A DNA stretch of 64,000 nt, taken from contig JBBEBQ010000010.1 of the NCBI GenBank assembly GCA_040882285.1, positions 1 through 64,000 on the forward strand, in the 5' to 3' direction. The DNA is from Gemmatimonadaceae bacterium (GTDB lineage Bacteria; Gemmatimonadota; Gemmatimonadetes; Gemmatimonadales; Gemmatimonadaceae). This document shows positions 17,692-27,135 of the stretch, one piece after another; position 1 is the first letter of the stretch; each line of letters opens with the position of its first letter. A program made the position numbers and the translations under genes. The notes under the pieces are model-generated. The model was not told where the DNA came from, made no database searches, and saw nothing but the letters and a program-made list of their open reading frames with translations.

Positions 17692-20229
17692 GTGACTGAA
17701 CGCCAGACAATGCCCGTCCTGCCCCTGCGCGGGACCGTGATATTTCCCGGACTCACCGCGCCGATAGCAGCGGGGCGCCCGGGGACTTTGCGGGCCATCG
17801 AGTCCGCCCTCAAGAAGGACCGCCTCGTCTTCGCCGTCGCCCAGCGCGACAACAGCGACGAGCCCACCGCCGACATCCTGTACTCGATGGGCGTCATCGC
17901 CAAGATCGGGCAGATCCAGCGCGGGCTCGGCGGCGTGCAGCTGCTGCTTCAGGGCGAGCAGCGCGCGACGGCGCTCCAGTACACCACCACCGAAGGCTTC
18001 CTCGCGGCGGTGGTGATGCCCGCCGAGGAGATGGTGCCGATCGATGAGAACGACCCCGCGTTCGTCGCGCTCGAGAAGGAGACGCGCGAGCGCGCCGCCG
18101 ACCTCGGCGAGCGCCGCGGGCTGCCGGAAGAAGTCGTGCATCAGGTGCTGGAGTCGGTCACTGATCCGGGCCGCTTCGCGGATCTCGTGGCCGGCTACAT
18201 CGATCTGCCCGTACCCGAGAAGCAGGGATTGCTTGAGACGCTGAGCGTCGAGGAGCGGCTCCGCCGCGTGCTCGTGCACATCCAGCGGCACGTCGGCCTG
18301 CTCGAGGCGCAGGAAGAGATCAAGTCGCAGGTGCAGGAAGAGCTGGGCGAGCGGCAGCGCGAGATGTACCTGCGCGAGCAGCTCAAGGCGATTCAAAAGG
18401 AGCTGGGCGACGACGACCAGGCCAAGGAGATCGTCGAGCTGCGCGAGAAGCTCACCAAGCTCGATCTTCCCAAGGAGGCGCGCGCGGAAGTCGAGCGCGA
18501 GCTCGGCCGGCTGGAGCGCGCGGGGCGCGAATCCATGGAAGCGCAGGTGATCCGCACGTACCTCGAGTGGATCGCCGAGCTGCCGTGGAACGAGCGCTCG
18601 GACGACCACCTCGACCTCAAGAACGCGGGCGAGGTGCTCGAGGAAGACCACTACGGCTTGAAGGACGTGAAGGATCGCGTGCTGGAGTTCCTCGCGGTGC
18701 GGCAGCTCCGCGCGGAGCAGCTCGCGCACGAAGTCGAGGAGGTCGGCGAGCTGCCGGCGTCCAAGCTCCAGCCCGTGAGGGACGAAGCCACGCCCGCGCT
18801 CAAGATCGGCGAGCTGGAGGACCGGTCCATCACCGACTCCAAGGAAGTGAAGTCGCGCGCGATGGCGAAGGGGCCGATCCTCCTGTTCGTCGGACCGCCC
18901 GGCGTCGGCAAGACATCAATTGCGAAGTCAGTGGCGCGCGCGCTCGGCCGCGAGTACGTCCGCGTCGCGCTCGGCGGCGCGCGCGACGAAGCCGACATCC
19001 GCGGGCACCGGCGCACCTACGTCGGCGCGATGCCCGGCCGCATCATCCAGGGGATGAAGCAGGCCGGCACCAAGAATCCGGTCTTCCTGCTCGACGAAGT
19101 CGACAAGCTCGGCGTGTCGTTCCAGGGCGATCCCGCGAGCGCGCTGCTCGAGGTGCTCGACCCCGCGCAGAACGACACGTTCACCGATCACTACCTCGGC
19201 GTGCCGTTCGACTTGAGCGAGGTGATCTTCATCGCGACCGCAAACCTGCAGCAGACGATCCCCGGTCCGCTGCTCGACCGCATGGAAGTCGTGGAGTTCG
19301 CGGGCTACACCGAGCGCGAGAAGCTCCAGATCGCGAAGAAGTACCTGCTCCCGCGGCAGCTCGAGGAGTCGGGACTCGCCGACAAGAAGATCGAGATCAG
19401 CGACGAAGCGATTGCGTCAATCATCTCGGGCCACACGCGTGAGAGCGGCGTGCGCCAGCTCGAGCGCCAGATTGGCGCGGTCGCGCGGAAAGTCGCGCGC
19501 AAGATCGCCGGCGGCGAGACCGTGCCCGAGAAGATCGAGGCCGACGAGGTGCGCGAGCTGCTCGGCAGGCCGAAGGTGCACCCCGAGCACGCCAAGGAAC
19601 AGAACGAGATCGGCATCGCTACGGGCATGTACTACACGCCGATGGGCGGCGACATCATGTTCGTCGAAGCGTCGATCAGACGGTTCTATGGAAACCGCGC
19701 GAACGACAGCGAGCAGGTCGGTCCGAGCGGCGCGGTGTCGCTGATTCTCACCGGTCAGCTCGGCGACGTAATGAAGGAGTCGGCGCGGGCGGCGTTCACT
19801 TATGCCACGAACAACGCGTCGGATCTCGGCATCCCGCGCGACCGGCTGGGCGCGATCGAAGCCCACATCCACGTGCCGGCGGGCGCGATCCCGAAGGACG
19901 GCCCGTCAGCGGGCATCGCGATCGCCACGGCGCTCGTGTCGGAGATGTCGGCGCGCCCCGTGCGGCGCGACGTCGCGATGACCGGCGAGATCACGCTGCG
20001 CGGACGCGTGCTGCCGATCGGCGGGCTCAAGGAGAAGGTGCTCGGCGCGCACCGCGCCGGGATCACGACCGTGATCATCCCGAAGGCGAACGAGGCCGAC
20101 GTCGAGGACGTGCCCGAGGAAGTGCGCGAGCTGCTGACCTTCCACCCGGTGGAGACGCTGAGCCAGGTGCTGGACATCGCGCTGGTGCAGCCGGAGGAGC
20201 CGGCGCAGCCGTTGGAAGCCGTGGCCTGA
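17692..20229 (+). CDS. lon: ATP-dependent protease Lon
   Basis: Cytosolic AAA+ serine protease that degrades misfolded and regulatory proteins. The 845-residue protein has the full order: N-terminal substrate domain starting [14 protein letters not shown], a coiled helical region ([26 protein letters not shown]), Walker [10 protein letters not shown] (near 402-410), Walker [11 protein letters not shown], and the protease domain. The latter has catalytic Ser in [10 protein letters not shown] (near 740) and Lys in [14 protein letters not shown] (near 780). GTG at 17692 is used, with ATG at 17710 as a fair alternative; neither has a clear Shine-Dalgarno because a heptamer array lies upstream. 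A strong terminator follows. Confidence 0.95.
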   Translation: MTERQTMPVLPLRGTVIFPGLTAPIAAGRPGTLRAIESALKKDRLVFAVAQRDNSDEPTADILYSMGVIAKIGQIQRGLGGVQLLLQGEQRATALQYTTTEGFLAAVVMPAEEMVPIDENDPAFVALEKETRERAADLGERRGLPEEVVHQVLESVTDPGRFADLVAGYIDLPVPEKQGLLETLSVEERLRRVLVHIQRHVGLLEAQEEIKSQVQEELGERQREMYLREQLKAIQKELGDDDQAKEIVELREKLTKLDLPKEARAEVERELGRLERAGRESMEAQVIRTYLEWIAELPWNERSDDHLDLKNAGEVLEEDHYGLKDVKDRVLEFLAVRQLRAEQLAHEVEEVGELPASKLQPVRDEATPALKIGELEDRSITDSKEVKSRAMAKGPILLFVGPPGVGKTSIAKSVARALGREYVRVALGGARDEADIRGHRRTYVGAMPGRIIQGMKQAGTKNPVFLLDEVDKLGVSFQGDPASALLEVLDPAQNDTFTDHYLGVPFDLSEVIFIATANLQQTIPGPLLDRMEVVEFAGYTEREKLQIAKKYLLPRQLEESGLADKKIEISDEAIASIISGHTRESGVRQLERQIGAVARKVARKIAGGETVPEKIEADEVRELLGRPKVHPEHAKEQNEIGIATGMYYTPMGGDIMFVEASIRRFYGNRANDSEQVGPSGAVSLILTGQLGDVMKESARAAFTYATNNASDLGIPRDRLGAIEAHIHVPAGAIPKDGPSAGIAIATALVSEMSARPVRRDVAMTGEITLRGRVLPIGGLKEKVLGAHRAGITTVIIPKANEADVEDVPEEVRELLTFHPVETLSQVLDIALVQPEEPAQPLEAVA

Positions 20230-20262
20230 TCCAGATCCGCTCGGCAGATAGCGCTAACGTAA

Positions 20263-20292
20263 AACGGGCCCCGCGACTTCGCGGGGCCCGTT
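20263..20292. terminator. Bidirectional hairpin terminator between lon and BIG2/PPC lipoprotein gene
   Basis: A 13-bp perfect stem AACGGGCCCCGCG/CGCGGGGCCCGTT with loop ACTT lies between two convergent genes. It is preceded by an A-rich stretch and followed by T-rich sequence, so it could terminate transcription from both sides. Confidence 0.85.
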
Positions 20293-20310
20293 GAGTTTCA
20301 ACCTTCCAGC

Positions 20311-20952
20311 TTACGGCGTAATCGTAGCGACGAGGCTAACACCCGTGAACGCGACGTACGGGTCGATCATGATGAAGTACGTCCCAACCTGCGGAGGCGT
20401 GAACGTACACGTTTCGTTGTTTCCACCGGCCCACGGACGGCAGTCGAACTGAGTTAGCGTGGGGAGCGCTCCAAAGCGGACGTGGATGTCAGCATCACCG
20501 GTACCGCCCGACATGGCAATGGTGAGGTTCGTCGCGCCTGCAGGAACGATGACCTTGAAGTACGGCGGGTTGCCCGGCGTGCCGGAGATGCCCGTCCTTG
20601 CAACGCCGCTCGTGAGGGTCGGAACCGCGGTCACGGTGACATTGGACGAGATGATCGTACCGTCGGATGTGGAGGTCGCGCTGATCGCAGTGGTTCCGGC
20701 ACCGACGCCCGATACGAGGCCGGCAGCGTTGACGGTCGCGATCGTAGCGTCCGAGCTGGACCACGTAACGTCTGATGCGGCGATTCCCGTCACACCGATC
20801 TGTGTGGTTGCGCCCTGGAGAATGCCTACGGAGCGGGGAGTGGTCTCCCAGGGAAGGATGTCAATCCCGGTCGGCTCGTCGTCGCTACAACCGGCGATGA
20901 CGAAGGCCGCAAGCATCAAGCTGGCACAACGAGTGACGATACGATTCGACAT
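20311..20952 (-). CDS. Lipoprotein with Ig-like BIG2 and PPC domains
   Basis: The 213-residue protein has a lipobox (AAFVIAGC). A bacterial Ig-like BIG2 domain (VTWSSSDATIATVNAAGLVSG region, about 50-100) follows, then a pre-peptidase C-terminal PPC domain (FKVIVPAGATNLTIAMSGG ... GDADIHVRFG ... CRPWAGGNNETCTF ... GTYFIMIDPY). It has no enzyme domain, so it is likely a surface-anchored binding or structural protein. A good ribosome-binding site (AGGAG about 10 bases before ATG 20952) supports the start over the longer frame. Confidence 0.82.
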   Translation of the reverse strand: MSNRIVTRCASLMLAAFVIAGCSDDEPTGIDILPWETTPRSVGILQGATTQIGVTGIAASDVTWSSSDATIATVNAAGLVSGVGAGTTAISATSTSDGTIISSNVTVTAVPTLTSGVARTGISGTPGNPPYFKVIVPAGATNLTIAMSGGTGDADIHVRFGALPTLTQFDCRPWAGGNNETCTFTPPQVGTYFIMIDPYVAFTGVSLVATITP

Positions 20953-21062
20953 ACGGTTCGACTCCTGGGGGGGTTGCCTCGAGGCCCACGCTCGACCCAT
21001 ACGAGCGCGCGCTACAAAACTGGTTCGTCAATGTAGAACGGAATTCGGCAAGCGGCAAGCAG

Positions 21063-23102
21063 TTATTGCAGGGGGCCCCGTTCCAGGACCCTCCAGGGGT
21101 CCAGCCGGAGGACCTCGGGCTCGGTGCCCTCCACGAAATACTCAGTGTAGCGGCGATCCGCGGGGGTCAACTCGCCGGCGAGCAGCCCTGTCCCCCGCTC
21201 GGCCGTGGCCGAGATGACGCCCGGCGGGGGCGTCCAGCTCTGTCCGGGGCCCCTGGACCGGTACATGGTGGCCACAATTCGCCCCCAAGCAGGGGCGGCC
21301 AGGGTGCCACCCGCCGCGGCCCCGCTGATCGGCGTAGGCCGGTCGAACCCGAACCAGACACCGGCCACAATGTCCGGTGTCAAACCGATGAACCAGGTGT
21401 CCGTATTGTCGTTGGTCGTGCCGGTCTTGCCGGCTACCGGGACCGTCGCCGGAACGAACCGGCGGACGCTGGTGGCCGTTCCCCGGTCCACCACGTCCCG
21501 CATCATCTCCCGGACCACGAAAGCCACCCGGGCGTCCATGGCCGGGGCGAGGGCCTGAACGGGGGCGGAATGCACCGTCCGGCCCCGGCTGTCCTCGATC
21601 CGGTGGATGAAGCGCGGCTCGACCGGCGTGCCCAGGTTCGCGAAAGCCGTGAAAGCCGCGACGATGTCGAGCGGTTGGACGACCGAGGCCCCGATAGCGC
21701 TGGCCGGCCCGGGCGTGATCGGGGAGCTGATCCCCATCCTCCGCGCCATCGCGATGACGGAGTCCATCCCCATCTCGACGGCGAGCTGTACCGCCACGAC
21801 GTTGCGCGACCGCGCCAACGCGTCGCGCAGGGTCATCGCTCCCATAAACCGGCGGTCGGAGTTCTGCGGCCGGTAGTAAGTGCCGTTCGTCAGCCGGAAC
21901 GAGACGGCAGTGTCCTGCACGATCGTGAGCGGGGTGAGCGCCTGATTGATCGCCGCGGCGTACACGATGGGCTTGAACGCCGAGCCGGGCTGCCGCTCCC
22001 CGTCCACGGCCCGATCGAACTGCGAATCCTCGTAGTCGCGCCCTCCCACGAGCGCGCGCACGTCGCCGTTGGACGGATCGATCGCGACGGCGACGCCCTG
22101 CAGGTAATTCGGCGTGCCGCTCCTGTGGCTCGCCCGGGTCGGGTGCCTGTAGCCGGGCCACGCCTCGAACGCCGACGCTTCCGCTTCGATCGCGGCCACT
22201 GCCGCGTTCTGGAGATCCGGATCCAGCGCCGTGTAAATGCGATACCCGCCGTTCATCACAGGGATTCCCGCGCGCGTCGCCTGCACCCGCACGACGTTCA
22301 CGAAGTTCTGCGCGGGCGCCGACATACCCCGGTTCGGCGCGAGCGCGAGCAGTGTGCTCTGCGCGGCGCGCGCCGCCGCGGCCGAGATGTACCGCTGCTC
22401 GGCCATGAGCCGGAGCACCACGTTGCGCCGGGTCCGCACGCGGTCCGGGTTCCGCAGCGGATCGAATACCGCCGGCCCCTTGGGTACCGCCGCGAGCGTG
22501 GCGGCCTCGGCCAGAGTGAGCTGCGCTGCGGGCTTGCCGAAGTAGTGCCGGGACGCGACCTCGATCCCGAACCAGCCGTGTCCGAAGGCGATCTGGTTCA
22601 GGTACGCCTCGAGGATCTGCTGCTTGTTGTAATGCCGCTCCATCTCCCGCGCCGCTTGCTGCTCGCGCACCTTGCGGCCGATCCCGGGGTCGGACCGGTC
22701 AATGATGTCGGGGTGCATGTTGCCCACGAGCTGCTGGGTGATCGTGCTTGCGCCGCGGCGCTCGCCCAGCAGGTTGTCCTTGAGCGCGCCCGCGATGCCG
22801 ACGACGTCCACGCCGTCGTGCTGATAGAAGCGCTGGTCTTCCACGGCGACGAACGCCTGCCCCACGTACGGCGGGAGCGAGGACAGAGCTATGGACACGC
22901 GCCGCTCGCGGCCGATCTCTCCGATCATCGAGCCGTCGCGCGCCAGCACCAGCGAGGCCTGCGGCGGCGTGATGATTTGCCATGGCTCGCGCTGCTGCGC
23001 GCCCGCGGCGTGCGGGAGCGCGAGGATTCCGGCGGCGATAGCCGCCACGAGTCCCGCGGTCCTGCGATTTGTCCGCACAGGTGCGAAGGGTGGAAGCGTC
23101 AT
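21063..23102 (-). CDS. Class A penicillin-binding protein (PBP1-type)
   Basis: Bifunctional peptidoglycan synthase anchored by one N-terminal hydrophobic segment (AGLVAAIAAGILALPHAAG). The glycosyltransferase domain has AFVAVEDQRFYQHDGVD, RGASTITQQLVGN and ILEAYLNQIAFGHGWFGIE. The transpeptidase domain has the nucleophile motif GSAFKPI (SxxK), SRN (SxN) and GKTGTT (KTG). About 679 residues from ATG 23102; another in-frame ATG lies at 23126. The latter would overlap the divergent nadE start, and even 23102 leaves only 14 bp between the two start codons. Promoters of both genes must therefore lie inside each other's coding sequence. Confidence 0.93.
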   Translation of the reverse strand: MTLPPFAPVRTNRRTAGLVAAIAAGILALPHAAGAQQREPWQIITPPQASLVLARDGSMIGEIGRERRVSIALSSLPPYVGQAFVAVEDQRFYQHDGVDVVGIAGALKDNLLGERRGASTITQQLVGNMHPDIIDRSDPGIGRKVREQQAAREMERHYNKQQILEAYLNQIAFGHGWFGIEVASRHYFGKPAAQLTLAEAATLAAVPKGPAVFDPLRNPDRVRTRRNVVLRLMAEQRYISAAAARAAQSTLLALAPNRGMSAPAQNFVNVVRVQATRAGIPVMNGGYRIYTALDPDLQNAAVAAIEAEASAFEAWPGYRHPTRASHRSGTPNYLQGVAVAIDPSNGDVRALVGGRDYEDSQFDRAVDGERQPGSAFKPIVYAAAINQALTPLTIVQDTAVSFRLTNGTYYRPQNSDRRFMGAMTLRDALARSRNVVAVQLAVEMGMDSVIAMARRMGISSPITPGPASAIGASVVQPLDIVAAFTAFANLGTPVEPRFIHRIEDSRGRTVHSAPVQALAPAMDARVAFVVREMMRDVVDRGTATSVRRFVPATVPVAGKTGTTNDNTDTWFIGLTPDIVAGVWFGFDRPTPISGAAAGGTLAAPAWGRIVATMYRSRGPGQSWTPPPGVISATAERGTGLLAGELTPADRRYTEYFVEGTEPEVLRLDPWRVLERGPLQ

Positions 23103-23116
23103 GTAATGTTCGGCCA

Positions 23117-24988
23117 ATGCATTCACTAGTACACCTGGCGGCGGTACAGTTCAAACCGCGCAAGGGTGATTACGCCGGCAGCCTCGAGCGGCTGGGGCCC
23201 GTCTTTGCCCAGCTCGACGAGCTGGACCCCCGGCCCGAGCTCGTGCACTTCGCGGAGACCGCGCTCACCGGCTACTTCGTGGAAGGCGGCGTCCGCGAGG
23301 TCGCCGTCACCGCGGGGACGCTCGCGGCCGACCTCCACAAAGTGTACACCGACGTCACGGGCGGCGCGCGTACGCTTGACGTCGCGCTGGGCTTCTACGA
23401 GCTGTTCCGGAACTCGCTGTACAACAGCGCGCTGTACGCCACGCTCGGCGGCGACGCGCCGGTCGTCCGGCACGTGCACCGAAAGCTCTTCCTCCCGACG
23501 TACGGGCTGTTCGACGAGGAGCGCTTCGTGGACCGCGGGCTCGAGCTGCGCGCGTTCGACACGTCCGTCGGCCGCGTGGCGATGGTCGTGTGCGAGGATG
23601 CGTGGCACAGCTTCATGGGGACGGTTGCGGCTCTCGACGGGGCTCGACTCCTGTTGATTCACTCGGCGTCTCCGGGACGCGGCCCCTGGCAGCGCGAGCC
23701 GGAGGAAGCGCCCGCGCCGGGACCGGCCACGCTCGACCGCTGGGACCGGCTCGCGCGCGACATCGCGGAGGAGCACGGCATGTACGTCTCCGTCGCGCAG
23801 CTCGTCGGCAGCGAGGGCGGCAAGCTGTTGACGGGCGGCTCCGTGCTCGTCGGGCCCAAGGGAGACATCCGCGCGCGCGGCCCCGTCTGGGACGAGGGGA
23901 TCGTGAGCGTGACAGTGGACATGACCGACGTAACCAAGGCGCGCTCGGACATGCCGCTCCTGAGCGACTTCGAGACGCTGCTGCCGCACATGCTGGAGAA
24001 CGTGCAGCGCATCAAGCGCGGTGACCCGGTCGAGCTCGAGTACGACAAGGCGAAAAAGAAGCCCACCGCGAAGAAAGCGGTGAAGCCGGCGAAAGCCGAC
24101 AAGGGTGCGGTAGCCGGAAACGGGAAGAAGAAGGGCGGCCTCAAGGTCACCCGCGTGATCGAGCGCCCGCTCGCTCCGCCGCCGATCGACATCGACCCGA
24201 AGCTGACGACGGAGTGGCTCGTGGCCTTCATCCGGGACGAGATGGAGCGCCGGCGCTTCAGCAAGATCGTCGTCGCGCTGTCCGGCGGGGTCGATTCAGC
24301 CTGCTCCACCTACCTCGCCGCCCGCGCGCTCGGCCCGGAGAACGTCATCGCCGTGCGCCTTCCTTATAGAACGTCGAGCCCGGAGAGCCTGGCGCACGCA
24401 CAGCTCGTGATCGACGATCTCGGGATCGCGTCCGAGACCATCGAGATTACGGGGGCCGTGGACGGCTACTTCGCGCACGAGCCCGAAGCCGATCCGACGC
24501 GCCGCGGCAACGTCATGGCGCGCGTGCGCATGATCGCGCTGTTCGACATGTCGGTGAAGTACTGCGCGTTGCCCATCGGCACGAGCAACAAGACGGAGCG
24601 GCTGCTCGGATATTTTACCTGGCACGCGGACGACAGCCCGCCGATAAATCCGCTGGGCGACCTGCTCAAGACGCAGGTGCTGACGCTCGCGCGCTACCTC
24701 GGCGTGCCCGAGGAGATCGTCGCGAAACCTCCCACGGCCGATCTGGTACAAGGACAGACCGACGAAGGCGACATGGGGATCACCTACGCCAAGGCGGACG
24801 AGATCCTCAACTGGCTCGTCAGCGGCTACCGGCCGGAGGAAGTCGTTTCGCGCGGGTACGACGCAGCCGAGGTGGAGGTGGTGAACCGGCGGCTCTCGTC
24901 CACGCACTGGAAGCGCCGGCTTCCGACGGTCGCGATGCTCAGCACCGCCGCGATCGGCGAGTCGTATCTGCGACCCGTCGATTACTGA
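23117..24988 (+). CDS. nadE: Glutamine-dependent NAD+ synthetase
   Basis: Makes NAD+ from nicotinic acid adenine dinucleotide using ammonia from glutamine. The N-terminal nitrilase-type glutaminase has the triad Glu (HFAETALTGY), Lys (HRKLFLPTYG) and Cys (MVVCEDAWHS). The C-terminal synthetase has the ATP-pyrophosphatase loop ALSGGVDSA and IGTSNKTERLLGYFT. The two are joined by a Lys/Ala-rich linker of about 35 residues, longer and more basic than usual. 623 residues from ATG 23117, where family sequence (VHLAAVQFKPRKGDY) begins. It is divergent from the PBP gene. Confidence 0.94.
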   Translation: MHSLVHLAAVQFKPRKGDYAGSLERLGPVFAQLDELDPRPELVHFAETALTGYFVEGGVREVAVTAGTLAADLHKVYTDVTGGARTLDVALGFYELFRNSLYNSALYATLGGDAPVVRHVHRKLFLPTYGLFDEERFVDRGLELRAFDTSVGRVAMVVCEDAWHSFMGTVAALDGARLLLIHSASPGRGPWQREPEEAPAPGPATLDRWDRLARDIAEEHGMYVSVAQLVGSEGGKLLTGGSVLVGPKGDIRARGPVWDEGIVSVTVDMTDVTKARSDMPLLSDFETLLPHMLENVQRIKRGDPVELEYDKAKKKPTAKKAVKPAKADKGAVAGNGKKKGGLKVTRVIERPLAPPPIDIDPKLTTEWLVAFIRDEMERRRFSKIVVALSGGVDSACSTYLAARALGPENVIAVRLPYRTSSPESLAHAQLVIDDLGIASETIEITGAVDGYFAHEPEADPTRRGNVMARVRMIALFDMSVKYCALPIGTSNKTERLLGYFTWHADDSPPINPLGDLLKTQVLTLARYLGVPEEIVAKPPTADLVQGQTDEGDMGITYAKADEILNWLVSGYRPEEVVSRGYDAAEVEVVNRRLSSTHWKRRLPTVAMLSTAAIGESYLRPVDY

Positions 24989-25024
24989 TTGAGTTCGAAT
25001 TTCCCCCAGGAGTTATCTGAAGTG

Positions 25025-26485
25025 ATGGCGATCCGGTACCGGCTTGGCTTTCTGCTTGCGCTCGTTTTTCTCGCCGGGTCGTGTGACGACCCCGCGGAGC
25101 CGCTTCCCTCGGGCGTGCTGTCGGTCTCCATAGATAGCTCGGCCGGCCCGATCATCCGGGTGGCAACGATAACGCTGGAGCGGCCGGCGCCGGTCGACGT
25201 CGTGTACGGTGCGCCCGACACTCCCACTCTCCGGATCACAGCCGATTCACAGGCCAGCGTGTATCGCATCGTACTGCCGCGGCTGCGAGCGGACAGCAAG
25301 TACCGCCTGCAGGTGGGGATTCCCGAGGAAGGCGGGGTCCACGAAACGACCTTCGGAACTGCGCCGCTGCCGGCCGACCTCGCGCGGATCGAGCTGACGA
25401 TTACAGGCGAGCCGACTTATCCGGTCTCGCTGATCGAGATCGCCGGCGCCCCGCCGGGGGAGTTCACCGGCCTGCTGATGGTCGAGCAGGGCGAGATCGT
25501 GGGCTACATGCACGTGCCGGGGTCGCTGTTCGGAATGACGAGACGCGCGAACGGCGACATCGGTCTCATGCACCCGCTCGTGGGACTCGTGGTACAGCGC
25601 CTGGACGGCACCGTCGTTCATCAGCTGCCCTCGTCGAGCTCGAGCACCGCCTACGGCCGCATTCACCACGACCTCACAGCGACGCCATCTAATACGATCC
25701 TTTTCATCGCGGCGGACGTCCAGACAGTGGATGGTGTTGCGGTCACGGGCGAAGCGCTGTGGGAGTGGAGCCCGGAAGCGGGGACGGTCGTGAAGCGCTG
25801 GAGCGCATTCGATCATCTCGACTGGCGAACCGAGCGCGGTCGCGAGAGCACGCGGTCCAACGCCGGCAACTGGCTGCATGGAAATGGAATCCAGTACGGT
25901 CCGCGCGGCAACGTGATAATGTCGCTGCGCAACATCAATCAGGTGATCTCCATCGCGCCGGATTTCCAGTCGGTGGAGTGGAAGCTCGGCGGGGACAACC
26001 CCACTCTGGCCGTTCCCGACGGCGACAGGTTCTTCGGACAGCACTACGTCTCGGAGCCGAAGCTCAACCACTTGCTGGTGTACGACAACGGCTTCGAGCG
26101 GCCGGGGTGCGTGGATCCGCCGAGCGCGCCGTGCTACACCCGGGCCATCGAGTATGTGATCGATCGCACGGCGAATACCGCGACCAAGGTGTGGGAATAC
26201 CGGCACTTCCCGGATATTTTCGCCGCGCTGGTCGGCTCGGTGCGCCGGCTGCCGAACGGAAATTCAGTGGTGCTGTTTGGAATGAGCGTGCAGAACCAGT
26301 CGACGGGACCAATTACCGCCGTCGAAGTGAACGACGCCGGCCAAGTTCAGTGGCGGCTGACCGTGCCGGATACCGATGTAGCGTTCCCGCAGAACACGCC
26401 GGGTCGGCCGGGGCCGCCGAGCCGCCTCTACCGCCTCACGCCAATCGCGTCACTCCTCGGCGAGGTTCGTGCTTCGTTTCGCTGA
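25025..26485 (+). CDS. Arylsulfotransferase-like lipoprotein
   Basis: The protein is about 486 residues and starts with a lipoprotein signal (LLALVFLAGSC). An N-terminal beta domain of about 120 residues is followed by an ASST-type beta-propeller: LWEWSPEAG, WLHGNGIQYG, GNVIMSLRNINQVISI, VEWKLGGDN, FFGQHYVS and LPNGNSVVLFG. ASST enzymes move sulfate between phenols in the periplasm using a histidine; the His of WLHGNG is a candidate. Many relatives of unknown role share the fold. An AGGAG lies 12 bases before the ATG; GTG at 25022 is an equally good start. Confidence 0.75.
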   Translation: MAIRYRLGFLLALVFLAGSCDDPAEPLPSGVLSVSIDSSAGPIIRVATITLERPAPVDVVYGAPDTPTLRITADSQASVYRIVLPRLRADSKYRLQVGIPEEGGVHETTFGTAPLPADLARIELTITGEPTYPVSLIEIAGAPPGEFTGLLMVEQGEIVGYMHVPGSLFGMTRRANGDIGLMHPLVGLVVQRLDGTVVHQLPSSSSSTAYGRIHHDLTATPSNTILFIAADVQTVDGVAVTGEALWEWSPEAGTVVKRWSAFDHLDWRTERGRESTRSNAGNWLHGNGIQYGPRGNVIMSLRNINQVISIAPDFQSVEWKLGGDNPTLAVPDGDRFFGQHYVSEPKLNHLLVYDNGFERPGCVDPPSAPCYTRAIEYVIDRTANTATKVWEYRHFPDIFAALVGSVRRLPNGNSVVLFGMSVQNQSTGPITAVEVNDAGQVQWRLTVPDTDVAFPQNTPGRPGPPSRLYRLTPIASLLGEVRASFR

Positions 26486-26545
26486 TTCGATTGTCCAGCG
26501 TCCCTGGAGTCCGTCGTCGATATCACCGATCCTGACGCTTCGGAG

Positions 26546-26983
26546 CTACTGCTCGACCATCCGGCACTCGCCGCCCGAGAGCGCGAGCGGCGCCGGCATG
26601 CGGAATTCGCACGTGGACGCGAGCTGATACTTGCGGTTGTAGGCGTTCTCGGCCACGACGATTTCGTCGAGCTTTCTGAACAGCGCTACCGAGTCCGTGC
26701 CCGTGGAGCAATACGCCAGGTAATACCGCGGGCCGCCGCACGCGCGATTCCCCACCGGAGCGGTCCGGCACTGCGACACAGTAGCGCAACCGGAGACTTT
26801 CGCGATCGCCTTCGCCTGGTCCTCGAGCCGGAGGATCGCCGCCCAGTCCGCCTCCTGTGTGCCCGGCTGCGCGCCCGCCGGCGGCGGCGTGGAATCACCG
26901 GGTCCCGCGCCGTTGGGTGGCGGTTGTACGCAGGCGGACAGGATGAGCGCCGCAACGAAGTAGAGGCTGGTTGATTTCGTCAT
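26546..26983 (-). CDS. Small Cys-containing lipoprotein, function unknown
   Basis: The 145-residue protein has a lipobox (VAALILSAC). A Pro/Gly-rich linker is followed by a soluble domain with six cysteines in three likely pairs ([32 protein letters not shown] ... GGEC). This suggests a disulfide-stabilised periplasmic domain, perhaps anchored in the outer membrane. No family is recognised. It converges on the arylsulfotransferase-like gene and is divergent from the E1 gene. Confidence 0.72.
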   Translation of the reverse strand: MTKSTSLYFVAALILSACVQPPPNGAGPGDSTPPPAGAQPGTQEADWAAILRLEDQAKAIAKVSGCATVSQCRTAPVGNRACGGPRYYLAYCSTGTDSVALFRKLDEIVVAENAYNRKYQLASTCEFRMPAPLALSGGECRMVEQ

Positions 26984-27135
26984 ATGGTCATCGAAGTTGG
27001 CGGCTGAATAGCCGGAAGCGTTCAGCGGGCAGCTCGCAGCTTGTCAGTCGGCGGTTGCCTTTGGCGGTATCGGCGCATATTCCCGGCCACTCCGTCGTAG
27101 CCCGCGCCCTCGCTCATTCACTATTTTTCAAGACA

